A model generated the notes under the pieces. That model did not search any database. It was not told the origin of the DNA and was given only the letters and a program-made list of their open reading frames with translations. 45,743 nt of DNA, taken from assembly GCA_944388695.1 (NCBI GenBank), contig CALXJT010000007.1:1-45743 (forward strand), given 5' to 3'. Positions 25,821 to 34,758 of the stretch are shown here, piece after piece (the stretch's first letter is position 1; each line of letters begins with the position of its first letter). The position numbers were made by a program, and so were the translations under genes. Origin of the DNA: an uncultured Clostridia bacterium (GTDB lineage Bacteria; Bacillota; Clostridia; TANB77; CAG-508).

Positions 25821-26078
25821 ATGAAGAGAGAAAAGGAAAATAAAATGAATGGGTATATAACGAAGAATGAAAAGGAAAATAAAAAGGATGGGTATATAAT
25901 GAAGAATGAAAAGCTAAATCATCAAGATGTTGATGATAGTGAAAATGAGGTAGAAGATGTAACAGGGTATGGGGAATTTATTTCGTCATATTTTGCTTGG
26001 ATTCCCCCAGAAAAGCAAAAGAAAAGGGCTAAAGAATTAGACAATATTACGAAAAAAGGTAATAAAGATGGTAGGTAA
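25821..26078 (+). CDS. Small charged protein with a 14-residue repeat
   Basis: An 85-aa unknown hydrophilic protein. The N-terminal part carries two and a half copies of a 14-residue unit with core NEKENK..GYI.K (42-bp DNA repeat, about 25830-25920). This is followed by an acidic block and a more ordered segment (TGYGEFISSYFAWIPPEKQ). The start is ATG 25821; the upstream in-frame TTG at 25800 precedes the AAGGGA ribosome binding site. It lies between ylbJ (divergent) and the ctsR operon. No function proposed. Confidence 0.5.
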   Translation: MKREKENKMNGYITKNEKENKKDGYIMKNEKLNHQDVDDSENEVEDVTGYGEFISSYFAWIPPEKQKKRAKELDNITKKGNKDGR

Positions 26079-26223
26079 AATTGAAAAGGTTATTATTGTG
26101 TAAATATGTAGAGAAAAGGGGATTTTAATTTATAAAAATTAGAAAAAGTGAGTAAATATAAGAAATTTACAGAAAAACTGTCAAAAATGCGATTAAATAG
26201 TAATTAATTTTAAATTTTAATGT

Positions 26224-26251
26224 TTGAAAAAGTAAAAATAATGATTATAAT
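26224..26251 (+). promoter_or_regulatory. Promoter of the ctsR operon
   Basis: TTGAAA (26224-26229), a 16-bp spacer and TATAAT (26246-26251). The CtsR box begins 9 bp downstream, over the likely start point. Confidence 0.75.
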
Positions 26252-26260
26252 AGAATTATA

Positions 26261-26277
26261 GGTCAAAGAAAGTCAAA
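26261..26277 (+). promoter_or_regulatory. CtsR operator
   Basis: GGTCAAA-GAA-AGTCAAA matches the CtsR heptad direct repeat RGTCAAA-NAN-RGTCAAA exactly. A third partial GTCAAAA follows at 26278. It predicts autoregulation of the class III heat-shock operon. Confidence 0.93.
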
Positions 26278-26318
26278 GTCAAAATAAATTAACAATTGAA
26301 AAGAATGGGGGAAAATGT

Positions 26319-26762
26319 ATGGGAATTACTGATTTGATAGAAGAATTTATAAAAGATTTATTTGATGGGAGTGATTATATAGAAATTCAGAGAAATGAAT
26401 TAGCAAATCATTTTCACTGTGTACCTTCTCAAATTAATTATGTAATATCCACAAGATTTAAACCGTCACAAGGTTATTATGTAGAAAGTAAAAGAGGTGG
26501 TGGAGGTAATATTAAAATAAGGAAGGTAAATACTACTAAATCAGATTATATTATGCATATAATAAATAATATTGGAAAGACACTTACTTCAAATGATGTT
26601 GATATATTAATTAGTGATTTTCTTACATATAAAGTTGTTTCAAAATCAGAAGCAAAATTGCTGAAAGTTGCAACTAGTGATAATGTTTTAAAATTAGATG
26701 CTAGTATTCGAGATGAAGTTAGAGCGAGAATTTTTAAAAATATGTTATTAAATATAGAATAG
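26319..26762 (+). CDS. ctsR: Class III stress repressor CtsR
   Basis: A 147-aa dimeric repressor of clp genes. Winged HTH in the N-terminal half: RNELANHFHCVPSQINYVISTRF, then the Gly-rich wing YYVESKRGGGGNIKI. The C-terminal domain contacts McsB/ClpC. ATG 26319 follows GGGGGAA. First gene of ctsR-mcsA-mcsB-clpC, with its own operator at 26261-26277. It contains an in-frame CGA Arg codon (26709-26711), showing that CGA is read normally here. Confidence 0.96.
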   Translation: MGITDLIEEFIKDLFDGSDYIEIQRNELANHFHCVPSQINYVISTRFKPSQGYYVESKRGGGGNIKIRKVNTTKSDYIMHIINNIGKTLTSNDVDILISDFLTYKVVSKSEAKLLKVATSDNVLKLDASIRDEVRARIFKNMLLNIE

Positions 26763-26775
26763 GAGTGTGATTAAT

Positions 26776-27354
26776 ATGTTATGTGAGAATTGTAGAAGAA
26801 GAGAGGCAAAAGTACATTATACAGAGAATATTAATGGAATTACAAGAGAATTAAATTTATGTGAAGAATGTAGCCAAAAACTTGGAATAACAGATTCTTT
26901 AAGTATGAGTATGCCAGTTGATTTTTCTAACTTATTTGGAAGTCTTTTAGAAGATTTTGAAAGTATAAACTTTAAACCTGTTTTAAATGAAGTAAAACAA
27001 GTAAGATGTGATAATTGTGGAACTACATTTGAGGATATTGTAAACACAGGGATGATGGGTTGCGGAAATTGTTATGATGTATTTTCAAAGAGATTAGACC
27101 CTATATTAAAAAGAATTCAAGGAGCTAATAGGCATGTAGGAAGAATTGGAAAAATAAGTGATAATAAAATAGAAATGAAAGATGAAAAAGAGATTAAATC
27201 TGAAAATTCATCTGAAAAATTATACGAAAAACCATCTCAAAAATCTAAAATAGAGGAATTACAAGAAGAATTAAAAAAAGCAATTAAAGATGAGAGATAT
27301 GAAGATGCAGCCAAAATTAGAGATGAAATTAAAGAAGAAGAAAAAAATAAATAG
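26776..27354 (+). CDS. mcsA: McsA, zinc-finger activator of McsB
   Basis: A 192-aa protein. Two paired CxxC zinc-binding motifs (MLCENC...LCEEC and VRCDNC...MGCGNC) and a C-terminal UVR-type coiled coil (EELQEELKKAIKDERYEDAA). In Bacillus it activates the arginine kinase McsB and modulates CtsR. I start it at ATG 26776 with AGGAGTG at 26761-26767; the GTG at 26767 overlaps that ribosome binding site. The next gene follows after 15 bp. All zinc ligands are intact, in contrast to the decayed McsB active site next door. Confidence 0.95.
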   Translation: MLCENCRRREAKVHYTENINGITRELNLCEECSQKLGITDSLSMSMPVDFSNLFGSLLEDFESINFKPVLNEVKQVRCDNCGTTFEDIVNTGMMGCGNCYDVFSKRLDPILKRIQGANRHVGRIGKISDNKIEMKDEKEIKSENSSEKLYEKPSQKSKIEELQEELKKAIKDERYEDAAKIRDEIKEEEKNK

Positions 27355-27369
27355 AAAAGAGGTATTTTA

Positions 27370-28395
27370 ATGAATTGGTATTTACAAAGTGGAAAAGATT
27401 CAGATGTAGTAGTGAGTTCAAAGATAAATCTTTCAAGAAATCTTGCAGGATTTCCATTTAAATTAAAAACTCAAAAGCAAATACAAGAATTAGAAGAAAA
27501 AATCCAAAGTAAATTATATGCTATAGGTTATGGTTTAAAGTATTTTTCATTAAAAAATATGGATGATATAACTAAAGTGAGTTTAGTAGAAAAAAAATTA
27601 ATTCCAGAGGATTATGCTTTTGATAAAAATTGTAAAGGAAGTATATTAATTAATGATGAAGAAAATATATGTATATTAGTAAATGATTTAGACCATATAG
27701 AGATTCAGGTATTTTCAAGTGGGTTTGATTTAGAAAATACTTTAGGGCTTGCGATAGAAATAGATCAAAAAATAGAATCTGTTTTAGGAGGATATGCGGT
27801 AAGTGAGAAATATGGATATTTAACAAAAGATCCAACAAAATGTGGAACAGCATTAAATGCATCTGTTATGCTTAATTTACCAGCATTGCAAAAAACAGGA
27901 AACTTAAGAAAAGTATTTGATGCAATGGCAAATTTTGAGGTCAATATATCAGCTTTTTACGAGGAAAATGCAAAACAATATACAGATATTTTTAGAATTT
28001 GTAATCAAAGAACAATAGGTATTTCAGAAAAAGAGATTATAGAAAATTTGAAAATTATAGTTCAAAAAATAATTGAACAAGAAAGAAAAGTTAGAAGATT
28101 TTTAGCAGAGGATTCAATAACTTTTTCTGATAAGATATATCGTAGTTATGGAATTCTAAAATATTGTAAGAGAATTTCTTTAGATGAAGTTACTGAAATT
28201 TTATCATATATAAAAATGGGAGTAGATTTAGGAATATTAAAAGAAGTAACAGATTTACAAGTACAAAAATTATATTTATATACAAAAACAGCAAATATGC
28301 AAAAAGTTTTAGGTCAAACATATGAGCCTAAAGAACAGGAAAAAAAGAGAGCAGAAGTAATTAAACAAATTTTAGATGGAACATTGAATGTTTAA
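27370..28395 (+). CDS. mcsB: McsB-family protein lacking arginine-kinase active-site residues
   Basis: A 341-aa guanido-kinase-fold protein in the place of McsB. The fold and several blocks are kept (SS.I.LSRNL near residue 16, ILVNDLDHI, GTALNASVMLNLPAL, YRSYGILKYC). Compared from memory with Bacillus-type McsB, phosphate-binding and catalytic residues are replaced: SSRIR is SSKIN (K18, N20), EEDHIRIQ is DLDHIEIQ (E111), SCPTNxGTGLRAS is KDPTKCGTALNAS (D154 for Cys, N163 for Arg), and the GEGSEALG loop is EENAKQYT. Arginine kinase activity is therefore unlikely. It may serve as an adaptor between CtsR, McsA and ClpC. The gene is intact and in its normal operon place. Confidence 0.85.
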   Translation: MNWYLQSGKDSDVVVSSKINLSRNLAGFPFKLKTQKQIQELEEKIQSKLYAIGYGLKYFSLKNMDDITKVSLVEKKLIPEDYAFDKNCKGSILINDEENICILVNDLDHIEIQVFSSGFDLENTLGLAIEIDQKIESVLGGYAVSEKYGYLTKDPTKCGTALNASVMLNLPALQKTGNLRKVFDAMANFEVNISAFYEENAKQYTDIFRICNQRTIGISEKEIIENLKIIVQKIIEQERKVRRFLAEDSITFSDKIYRSYGILKYCKRISLDEVTEILSYIKMGVDLGILKEVTDLQVQKLYLYTKTANMQKVLGQTYEPKEQEKKRAEVIKQILDGTLNV

Positions 28396-28482
28396 AATGT
28401 TAAAATTTTGATATTAAGTGATGAAACGAATTTTTTCGAGTATAGAGTGAGAATTTGAACAAAAAGAGTGAATTTTGGAGAA

Positions 28483-28517
28483 AAAATCCGAATAAAAAGG
28501 AGTGTCCCAAAAATTCG
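28483..28517 (-). repeat. 35-bp intergenic repeat, copy A
   Basis: On the minus strand it reads CGAATTTTTGGGACACTCC followed by TTTTTATTCGGATTTT. It matches the plus-strand segment 34682-34716 at 31 of 35 positions. It lies in the mcsB-clpC gap, 41 bp before clpC. A neighbouring AAAATTCG pair (28509-28529) adds local repetition. Confidence 0.7.
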
Positions 28518-28557
28518 CCAAAAATTCGATTTTAAAATTTGAAAGGAGTGATATTAA

Positions 28558-31011
28558 ATGACATATAAATTTACGAATAGTGCTAATAGGGCAATAGAGT
28601 TTGCAAGCCAAATAGCTATGGAGTTAGGACATAATTATATTGGAACAGAACATATTTTGTATGGTTTAGCTCAAGAGGAAAACGGAGTAGCTTCTAAAGT
28701 GTTGCAAAATCAAGATATTACGAATGAGAAGATAGAAGAAGAAATAGATGAGTTAGTAGGAAGAGAAGAGAAAACAGGACAGATAATAGATTTTACACCT
28801 AGAAGTAAGAGAATAATAGAACTTGCTTTTTTGGAAGCTAGAAAATTGGGATATCACTACATAGGAACTGAACATCTTTTAATGGGAATATTGCGTGAAG
28901 GAGATAGTATAGCTTCAAGAATTTTAAATAATTTAAATGTTGATGTTCCTAAATTATATAATGAGATTATAAAAGTGATAAATGAAGGTGAGAATTATAC
29001 ACCAGGTAGTGATAGTACATCTAAAGAAGAGAAATCAAATTATTCAAGAGGAAGTTATAGACAAACTACAACTTTAAATCAATTTGGAGAAGATTTAACT
29101 AAAAAAGCGCAAGAAGGAAAGTTAGATCCTGTTATAGGTCGTATGGAGGAAATACAAAGAGTTGTACAAATATTATCAAGAAGAACAAAAAATAATCCAT
29201 GTTTAATAGGAGAGCCAGGTGTGGGTAAGACTGCTGTTGTAGAAGGATTAGCTCAAAAAATCTTTTCAGGAGATGTACCAGAAATATTAAAGAATAAGAG
29301 AGTTGTAAGCTTGGATATTTCTGGAATGGTTGCAGGTGCAAAATACAGAGGAGATTTCGAAGAGAGAATTAAAAAAGCTTTAAATGAAGTGAAGAAAGCA
29401 GGAGATGTAATATTATTTATAGATGAAATTCATACTATTGTTGGTGCAGGTGCGGCAGAAGGGGCAATTGATGCAGCAAATATTTTAAAACCATTACTTG
29501 CAAGAGGAGAGATTCAACTAATAGGTGCAACAACATTAAATGAATATCGTAAATATATAGAAAAAGATTCAGCTTTAGAAAGAAGATTTAGTCCAGTTAC
29601 AGTAGATGAACCAACAGAAGCAGAAACATTGGAAATATTGAAAGGTATTCGTGATAAGTATGAAGCACATCATAATGTGAAAATTACAGATGAAGCTATA
29701 AATTCAGCAGTATCTTTATCTGTAAGATATATTAATGATAGATATTTGCCAGATAAGGCGATAGACTTAATAGATGAAGCAGCATCTCGTGCTAGATTAA
29801 AAACATATACAGAACCAGATTCATTAAAAAAATTACAAGAACAAATAGAAGAAAAAAGAAAAGACAAAGAAGAAGCGGTAAGAAATCAAAAATTCGAAAA
29901 AGCCGCAACATTAAGAGATGAAGAAAAGTCATTAAAAGAAAAATTTGAAAAAGAAGAGGCAAAATGGAAAAATAAAAATACTAAATCTGTAACAAATATT
30001 ACAGAAGAAAACATAGCAGAAGTTGTATCTAATTGGACTGGAATACCTGCTAAAAAGATAACAGAAGATGAAAATAAAAAGTTGAAAAATCTAGAGAAAT
30101 CACTACATGAGCGTGTAATAGGTCAAGACGAAGCAGTAGAAGCGGTAGCTAAAGCAATAAGAAGAGGAAGAGTTGGTTTAAAAGACCCAAAAAGACCAAT
30201 AGGTTCATTCTTATTTTTAGGACCAACAGGAGTAGGTAAAACAGAGTTATCTAAAGCATTAGCAGAATCATTATTTGGTGATGAGAATGCTATGATTAGA
30301 GTTGATATGTCAGAATATATGGAACCACATTCAGTATCTAAATTAATAGGTTCACCTCCAGGTTATGTAGGTTTTGATGATGGAGGACAATTAACAGAAA
30401 AAATAAGAAGAAAACCATATTCTGTAATATTATTTGATGAAATAGAAAAGGCACATCCAGATGTTATGAATTTGATGTTACAAATATTAGAGGATGGTAG
30501 ATTAACAGATAGTCAAGGAAGAACAGTGGATTTTAAAAATACAGTTATAATAATGACATCTAATTTAGGTGCTAGAGTAATTACAGATAAGAAATCATTA
30601 GGATTTTCAAAACAAGAAAATGATGATTCTAAAAAACAATATGAAGAGACAAAAAAGGAAGTCTTGGAAGTTGTGAAAAAAGAGTTAAGACCTGAATTTA
30701 TTAATCGTATAGATGAAATAATAGTATTCCATAAATTATCTGATGATGAAATAGGTAAAATTATAGATATAATGCTAAAAGAAGTTATAAATAGATTAAA
30801 AATACAAAAATTACTTGTAGAATTTGAACCATCTGTAAAAGATTTAATAGCAAGTAAAGGTATTGATAAAAATTTCGGTGCAAGACCATTACGTAGAACT
30901 ATACAAAGTTTAGTAGAGGATAAATTAGCTGATGAAATTTTAGACGGAAATATTAAAAAGAATAAAAAAGCAGTAGTTGGAGTAAAGGATGATACTATTG
31001 TTGTAAATTAG
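28558..31011 (+). CDS. clpC: ATP-dependent Clp protease ATPase subunit ClpC
   Basis: An 817-aa class I AAA+ unfoldase that works with ClpP in protein quality control. Residues 1-145 hold the duplicated Clp N domain (YIGTEHILYGL and YIGTEHLLMGI). AAA-1 has Walker A GEPGVGKT and Walker B ILFIDEIHT. The M-domain coiled coil with a UVR-like stretch (FEKAATLRDEE) lies around residues 420-475. AAA-2 has GPTGVGKT, DMSEYMEPHS and the PPGYVG pore loop. ATG 28558 follows AAAGGAG. Last gene of the CtsR operon. Confidence 0.96.
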   Translation: MTYKFTNSANRAIEFASQIAMELGHNYIGTEHILYGLAQEENGVASKVLQNQDITNEKIEEEIDELVGREEKTGQIIDFTPRSKRIIELAFLEARKLGYHYIGTEHLLMGILREGDSIASRILNNLNVDVPKLYNEIIKVINEGENYTPGSDSTSKEEKSNYSRGSYRQTTTLNQFGEDLTKKAQEGKLDPVIGRMEEIQRVVQILSRRTKNNPCLIGEPGVGKTAVVEGLAQKIFSGDVPEILKNKRVVSLDISGMVAGAKYRGDFEERIKKALNEVKKAGDVILFIDEIHTIVGAGAAEGAIDAANILKPLLARGEIQLIGATTLNEYRKYIEKDSALERRFSPVTVDEPTEAETLEILKGIRDKYEAHHNVKITDEAINSAVSLSVRYINDRYLPDKAIDLIDEAASRARLKTYTEPDSLKKLQEQIEEKRKDKEEAVRNQKFEKAATLRDEEKSLKEKFEKEEAKWKNKNTKSVTNITEENIAEVVSNWTGIPAKKITEDENKKLKNLEKSLHERVIGQDEAVEAVAKAIRRGRVGLKDPKRPIGSFLFLGPTGVGKTELSKALAESLFGDENAMIRVDMSEYMEPHSVSKLIGSPPGYVGFDDGGQLTEKIRRKPYSVILFDEIEKAHPDVMNLMLQILEDGRLTDSQGRTVDFKNTVIIMTSNLGARVITDKKSLGFSKQENDDSKKQYEETKKEVLEVVKKELRPEFINRIDEIIVFHKLSDDEIGKIIDIMLKEVINRLKIQKLLVEFEPSVKDLIASKGIDKNFGARPLRRTIQSLVEDKLADEILDGNIKKNKKAVVGVKDDTIVVN

Positions 31012-31107
31012 AGATATATGTATTGTAATTGGAATATTAATAGCTGGAGTTATAGATATCTATTGCTTTAAAATTAGAATTATTAGGATTAAAGATAAAA
31101 ATATATG

Positions 31108-31255
31108 ATTATTATATTTACATTTTAGTTACATTAAAAGTTTGCTGAATAAATATAAATTATTATATTACATTTTAGTCACGTTAAAAGTTGCTGAATA
31201 AATATAAATTATTATATTACATTTTAATTATATTAAAAGTTAGATAAACAAAAAT
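31108..31255 (+). repeat. Three tandem copies of a 50-bp unit after clpC
   Basis: Units begin ATTATTATATT at 31108, 31159 and 31208 and continue with TTACATTTTAGT.A.RTTAAAAGTT and GCTGAATAAATATAA. Copies 1 and 2 are close; copy 3 diverges after about 35 bp. Confidence 0.75.
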
Positions 31256-31295
31256 AAAGAAATAGGAAATAAAATATTATCCTATTTCTTTTATT
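31253..31295. terminator. Bidirectional terminator between clpC and the XRE gene
   Basis: AATAAAGAAATAGG (31253-31266) pairs with CCTATTTCTTTTATT (31281-31295), A/T-rich on both sides. Confidence 0.7.
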
Positions 31296-31303
31296 AAAAA
31301 AAA

Positions 31304-31579
31304 TTATTTTATTATATAATGTTTATCGTCAGTATAACCCATAAGCCAAATAGGAGAGACACCAAATAATTTTGCGATTTGATCTACGGTACTAATAGAA
31401 ACTTTTTTGTTTTTTCCATTGGCATATTTGGAAATGGTACCTTTTGACTGAAAACCTAAACAATGTGCGACTTCTTCTAAAGTCATTTCAGATTCATTAA
31501 GTAATTTTGTAAATCTGTCGGCAAATAATTTTTCTAAATTTTCTACTTTTTCTATTTTTTCTAATTCTTTTTCTTTCAA
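31304..31579 (-). CDS. XRE-family HTH regulator
   Basis: A 91-aa DNA-binding protein. Residues about 24-83 form a lambda-repressor-type HTH (MTLEEVAHCLGFQSKGTISKYANG, then VDQIAKLFGVSPIWLMGY). The N-terminal 20 residues are a charged helix. The start is TTG 31579 with a strong GGAGGG six bases upstream. Divergent from the 31857 gene, with palindromic sites between them, so it may control both. Confidence 0.85.
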   Translation of the reverse strand: MKEKELEKIEKVENLEKLFADRFTKLLNESEMTLEEVAHCLGFQSKGTISKYANGKNKKVSISTVDQIAKLFGVSPIWLMGYTDDKHYIIK

Positions 31580-31655
31580 AATAATCCCTCCTAGACAAGT
31601 ATTGGCTCTATTATAACACTTAAAAATTATTTTGTAAATAATTTTCTGATGCTAA

Positions 31656-31677
31656 CTTCATTACCGTCGAAATGAAG
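31656..31677. promoter_or_regulatory. Inverted repeat in the divergent intergenic region
   Basis: CTTCATT (31656-31662) and AATGAAG (31671-31677) flank a short spacer containing GTCGAAA, a heptamer that recurs at 31798-31804 in the second palindrome. Candidate operator. Confidence 0.35.
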
Positions 31678-31758
31678 AAAGTGCTAGAAAATGGCTAAAT
31701 AACTTATATATCTTAATTTGAATTGTTTAGCTTTAGCCGGAAAATATTAAAAAAACTA

Positions 31759-31787
31759 TTGACAAAAATAGTAATATATTATAGAAT
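31759..31787 (+). promoter_or_regulatory. Promoter of the 31857 gene
   Basis: TTGACA (31759-31764), a 17-bp spacer and TAGAAT (31782-31787). Confidence 0.7.
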
Positions 31788-31805
31788 GTTTCTGTAGTCG
31801 AAACA
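31787..31805. promoter_or_regulatory. Palindromic operator candidate TGTTTC-N7-GAAACA
   Basis: A perfect inverted repeat directly downstream of the -10, where a bound repressor would block transcription start. Its position between two small HTH genes suggests that one of them binds it. Confidence 0.5.
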
Positions 31806-31856
31806 ACAAAGTAATAGTGTAATAAAAAATAAATTAACCAGTAAGGAGAGTAAAAT

Positions 31857-32156
31857 ATGGATCCTAAAGAAGTAGGAAAAAGAGTAGAAAAATTAATAGA
31901 AGAAGCTAATATAAGTAAAGAAGAGTTAGCAAATGAAATTGGAATTACTGTAGAAGAATTAGAAGAAAAATTAGTTGGAAAAGAAGAATTTTATGTAGGT
32001 GAAGTAATTGTAATAACTGAAGCTATGAATTTAAGTGTAGAAACAGTAGCGAGAGTCTTTTTTGGTATGGAAGTTGATGAGAAAAAATTACGTGAACATA
32101 AATCAGATGATTCTAATGCAACTTCTAATACTACTTCTGATTCAATGAATGTCTAA
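31857..32156 (+). CDS. Small HTH-like protein
   Basis: A 99-aa acidic protein. Residues about 5-66 have a divergent XRE-type helix pattern (ISKEELANEIGITVEELEEKL, then a second helix pair ending in FFGM). The tail is Ser/Asn/Thr-rich. AAGGAGAG precedes ATG 31857. The negative charge of the helices makes DNA binding uncertain; it may be a partner or antagonist of the divergent XRE regulator. Confidence 0.65.
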   Translation: MDPKEVGKRVEKLIEEANISKEELANEIGITVEELEEKLVGKEEFYVGEVIVITEAMNLSVETVARVFFGMEVDEKKLREHKSDDSNATSNTTSDSMNV

Positions 32157-32181
32157 AACTAAAAAAATATCCCAATAAAAG

Positions 32182-32226
32182 AAGGAAACTATTTGAAAAA
32201 TTCAACTAGTTTCCTTTACTTTTTGA
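32182..32226 (+). terminator. Terminator after the small HTH gene
   Basis: AAGGAAACTA (32182-32191) pairs with TAGTTTCCTT (32207-32216), then TACTTTTTG. Confidence 0.75.
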
Positions 32227-32304
32227 GGATTTTACTATATAATATACAAGAAAATGAATGTGCTATATAATATAAAAGAAATTAAAATGATAGGAGAGAT
32301 TAGA

Positions 32305-33798
32305 ATGCAAGAAAATCAAAATACAGAGCAAGAATTAGATATGAATCATTTAATGCAAATAAGAAGAGAAAAATTAAAAGAATTACAAGAGCAAGGAAAA
32401 AATCCATATGAAATTACAAAATTTAATAGAACAAATACAGCAGGAGAAATAAAAGCAAATTATGAGAATTTTGAACAAAAAGATGTAACAGTTGCAGGAA
32501 GAATAATAGCAAAAAGAATTATGGGAAAAGCATCATTTTGTACAATACAAGATTGTGATGAGAAAATCCAAAGTTATGTAAGTATTAATGATTTAGGAGA
32601 AGAAAGTTACAAAGAATTTAAAACTTATGATATTGGTGATATCATAGGAATTACAGGATTTGTATTCAAAACAAGAACAGAAGAAATATCTGTTCATGCA
32701 AAAGAAGTTACATTACTTTCAAAATCATTAAGACCATTACCAGAAAAATTCCATGGATTGAAAGACCCAGACTTAAGATATCGTCAAAGATATACAGATT
32801 TAATAGTAAATCCAGAAGTTAAAGATACATTTATCTTAAGAAGTAAAATAATAAAAGAAATTAGAAGATTTATGGATGAACAAGGATATATGGAAGTTGA
32901 AACACCAATGCTTACAACAGTTGCAACAGGTGATGCAGCAAGACCATTTATAACACATCATAATACATTAGATTTACAAATGTATTTAAGAATTGCTCCA
33001 GAATTAAATTTAAAAAGATTAATAGTTGGAGGATTTGATAAAGTATTTGAAATAGGTAAAAACTTTAGAAATGAAGGAATGGATATAAAACATAATCCAG
33101 AATTTACAAATATGGAATTTTATTCATCATATCAAGATTATAATGATATGATGGATATATCAGAAAAATTGATTTCAACAGTAGCAAAAAATGTATTAGG
33201 AAAAACAGTTATAACATATCAAGGACAAGAAATAAATCTAACACCTGGATGGAAGAAGATAACAATGATAGAAGCTATTAAAGAAGTAACAGGAGTAGAC
33301 TTTAACACAATAAATACAGATGAAGAAGCACAAAAGATTGCAAAAGAAAAAGGTGTAGAATATGAAGAAATAAAAAATACAAGAGGACATATAATAAATG
33401 AATTTTTCGAAACATTTGTAGAAGAAACATTAATTCAACCAACATTTATAATGGATTATCCTGTAGAACTATCACCTCTTACAAAAAGAAAGAAAGAAGA
33501 TCCAAGACTTGTTGAAAGATTTGAATTATTTATTGGTGGAAGAGAATATGGAAATGCATATTCAGAGTTAAATGACCCAATAGACCAATATGAAAGATTC
33601 TTAAAACAAGTTGAAGCTAAAGAAAAAGGTGACGAAGAAGCAGGTGGAATGGACGAAGACTTTGTAAATGCTTTAGAGATTGGTTTACCACCAACTGGAG
33701 GAATGGGGATAGGATTAGACAGATTAATAATGTTATTAACAGATTCAGCATCTATTAGAGATGTGTTATTATTCCCAACAATGAAACCATTAAATTAG
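32305..33798 (+). CDS. lysS: Lysyl-tRNA synthetase (class II)
   Basis: A 497-aa class II aminoacyl-tRNA synthetase. The OB-fold anticodon domain spans about residues 55-165 ([16 protein letters not shown]). Motif 1 lies around [19 protein letters not shown]. Motif 2 is [15 protein letters not shown]. Motif 3 is [14 protein letters not shown] choose ATG 32305 because AGGAGAG lies at 32292-32298; the upstream in-frame ATG codons precede it. No in-frame CGG occurs. Confidence 0.96.
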   Translation: MQENQNTEQELDMNHLMQIRREKLKELQEQGKNPYEITKFNRTNTAGEIKANYENFEQKDVTVAGRIIAKRIMGKASFCTIQDCDEKIQSYVSINDLGEESYKEFKTYDIGDIIGITGFVFKTRTEEISVHAKEVTLLSKSLRPLPEKFHGLKDPDLRYRQRYTDLIVNPEVKDTFILRSKIIKEIRRFMDEQGYMEVETPMLTTVATGDAARPFITHHNTLDLQMYLRIAPELNLKRLIVGGFDKVFEIGKNFRNEGMDIKHNPEFTNMEFYSSYQDYNDMMDISEKLISTVAKNVLGKTVITYQGQEINLTPGWKKITMIEAIKEVTGVDFNTINTDEEAQKIAKEKGVEYEEIKNTRGHIINEFFETFVEETLIQPTFIMDYPVELSPLTKRKKEDPRLVERFELFIGGREYGNAYSELNDPIDQYERFLKQVEAKEKGDEEAGGMDEDFVNALEIGLPPTGGMGIGLDRLIMLLTDSASIRDVLLFPTMKPLN

Positions 33799-33889
33799 AC
33801 TACTAGATTGGATTATTAAATAGGAAGTTTATTATTAAAAATAATTTTATAATAGTAAAATAAAATCAAGGGGAAGAATAGGAGAGTAT

Positions 33890-34633
33890 ATGTTTGGTTT
33901 TCAATTTGATAGAAGAATGATTAATATAATAATAGGGATATTGTTACTTGCGGCAATAATACAATTTGCAGCAAATCCAGGGATGTTATTTAGTATAGTA
34001 TTATCAATACCTGGAGTATTAATAGCAATAACATTCCATGAATTTGCACATGCTTTTGCAGCAGATAAATTAGGTGATGATACAGCAAGGAGAGAAGGAA
34101 GATTAAACTTAAATCCATTAAGTCATTTAGACCCAATAGGAACATTAATGTTAGTAGTTGCTGGTTTTGGATGGGGAAAACCAGTTCATGTTGACCCAAG
34201 AAATTATACAAGAAAAATGCCGATGGATAAATGTGAAGCAATTGTATCAGCGGCAGGACCAATTATGAATATCGTACTTGCATTTATCTTTGCCCTTATA
34301 TATTGTGCAGTATACAAATTCGGAAGTATGGCATTTTTAAGTTCAACAGCAGGAGGAATAATATTACTTATATTACAAGATATAGTAATTACAAATATAG
34401 GATTAGGAGTATTTAACTTAATACCATTACCACCACTAGATGGATCTAAAATAATAATGCCATTTTTAAGTTATAATGCTAAACAATGGTTTATGAATAA
34501 TGAAGGTATATTTTATATAATATTTGTAGTTCTTTGGATTACAGGTATTGCAGGAATAATAATTTCTCCAGTAATTAATTGGATTAGTATAGGAATATTA
34601 GATTTGGCTAAAATGATTTTTGGTTTAGGCTAG
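33890..34633 (+). CDS. Site-2 protease family zinc metalloprotease (M50)
   Basis: A 247-aa polytopic membrane protease. The zinc site HEFAH is at residues 50-54. The second motif is NLIPLPPLDGSKI (about residues 178-190), whose Asp is the third zinc ligand. About five TM helices. It is the compact Rip/SpoIVFB-like form lacking PDZ and CBS domains; substrate unknown. AGGAGAG precedes ATG 33890. Located after lysS with no obvious terminator between them, so co-transcription is possible. Confidence 0.9.
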   Translation: MFGFQFDRRMINIIIGILLLAAIIQFAANPGMLFSIVLSIPGVLIAITFHEFAHAFAADKLGDDTARREGRLNLNPLSHLDPIGTLMLVVAGFGWGKPVHVDPRNYTRKMPMDKCEAIVSAAGPIMNIVLAFIFALIYCAVYKFGSMAFLSSTAGGIILLILQDIVITNIGLGVFNLIPLPPLDGSKIIMPFLSYNAKQWFMNNEGIFYIIFVVLWITGIAGIIISPVINWISIGILDLAKMIFGLG

Positions 34634-34681
34634 TACGAAAAAATTTCGGAAATTTTCCGAAATTTTTCCGAATTCTCGCTC

Positions 34682-34716
34682 CGAATTTTTGGAACACTCC
34701 AATTTGTTCGGATTTT
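34682..34716 (+). repeat. 35-bp intergenic repeat, copy B
   Basis: It begins CGAATTTTTGGAACACTCC, followed by AATTTGTTCGGATTTT, and matches copy A (28483-28517, opposite strand) at 31 of 35 positions. Upstream, 34635-34672 contains nested inverted repeats of the form CGGAAATTTTCCG. Located in the gap before tsaD. Confidence 0.7.
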
Positions 34717-34758
34717 GACCAATGGCGAACAATGGGTATAGAAGGGAAAGGAATATAA

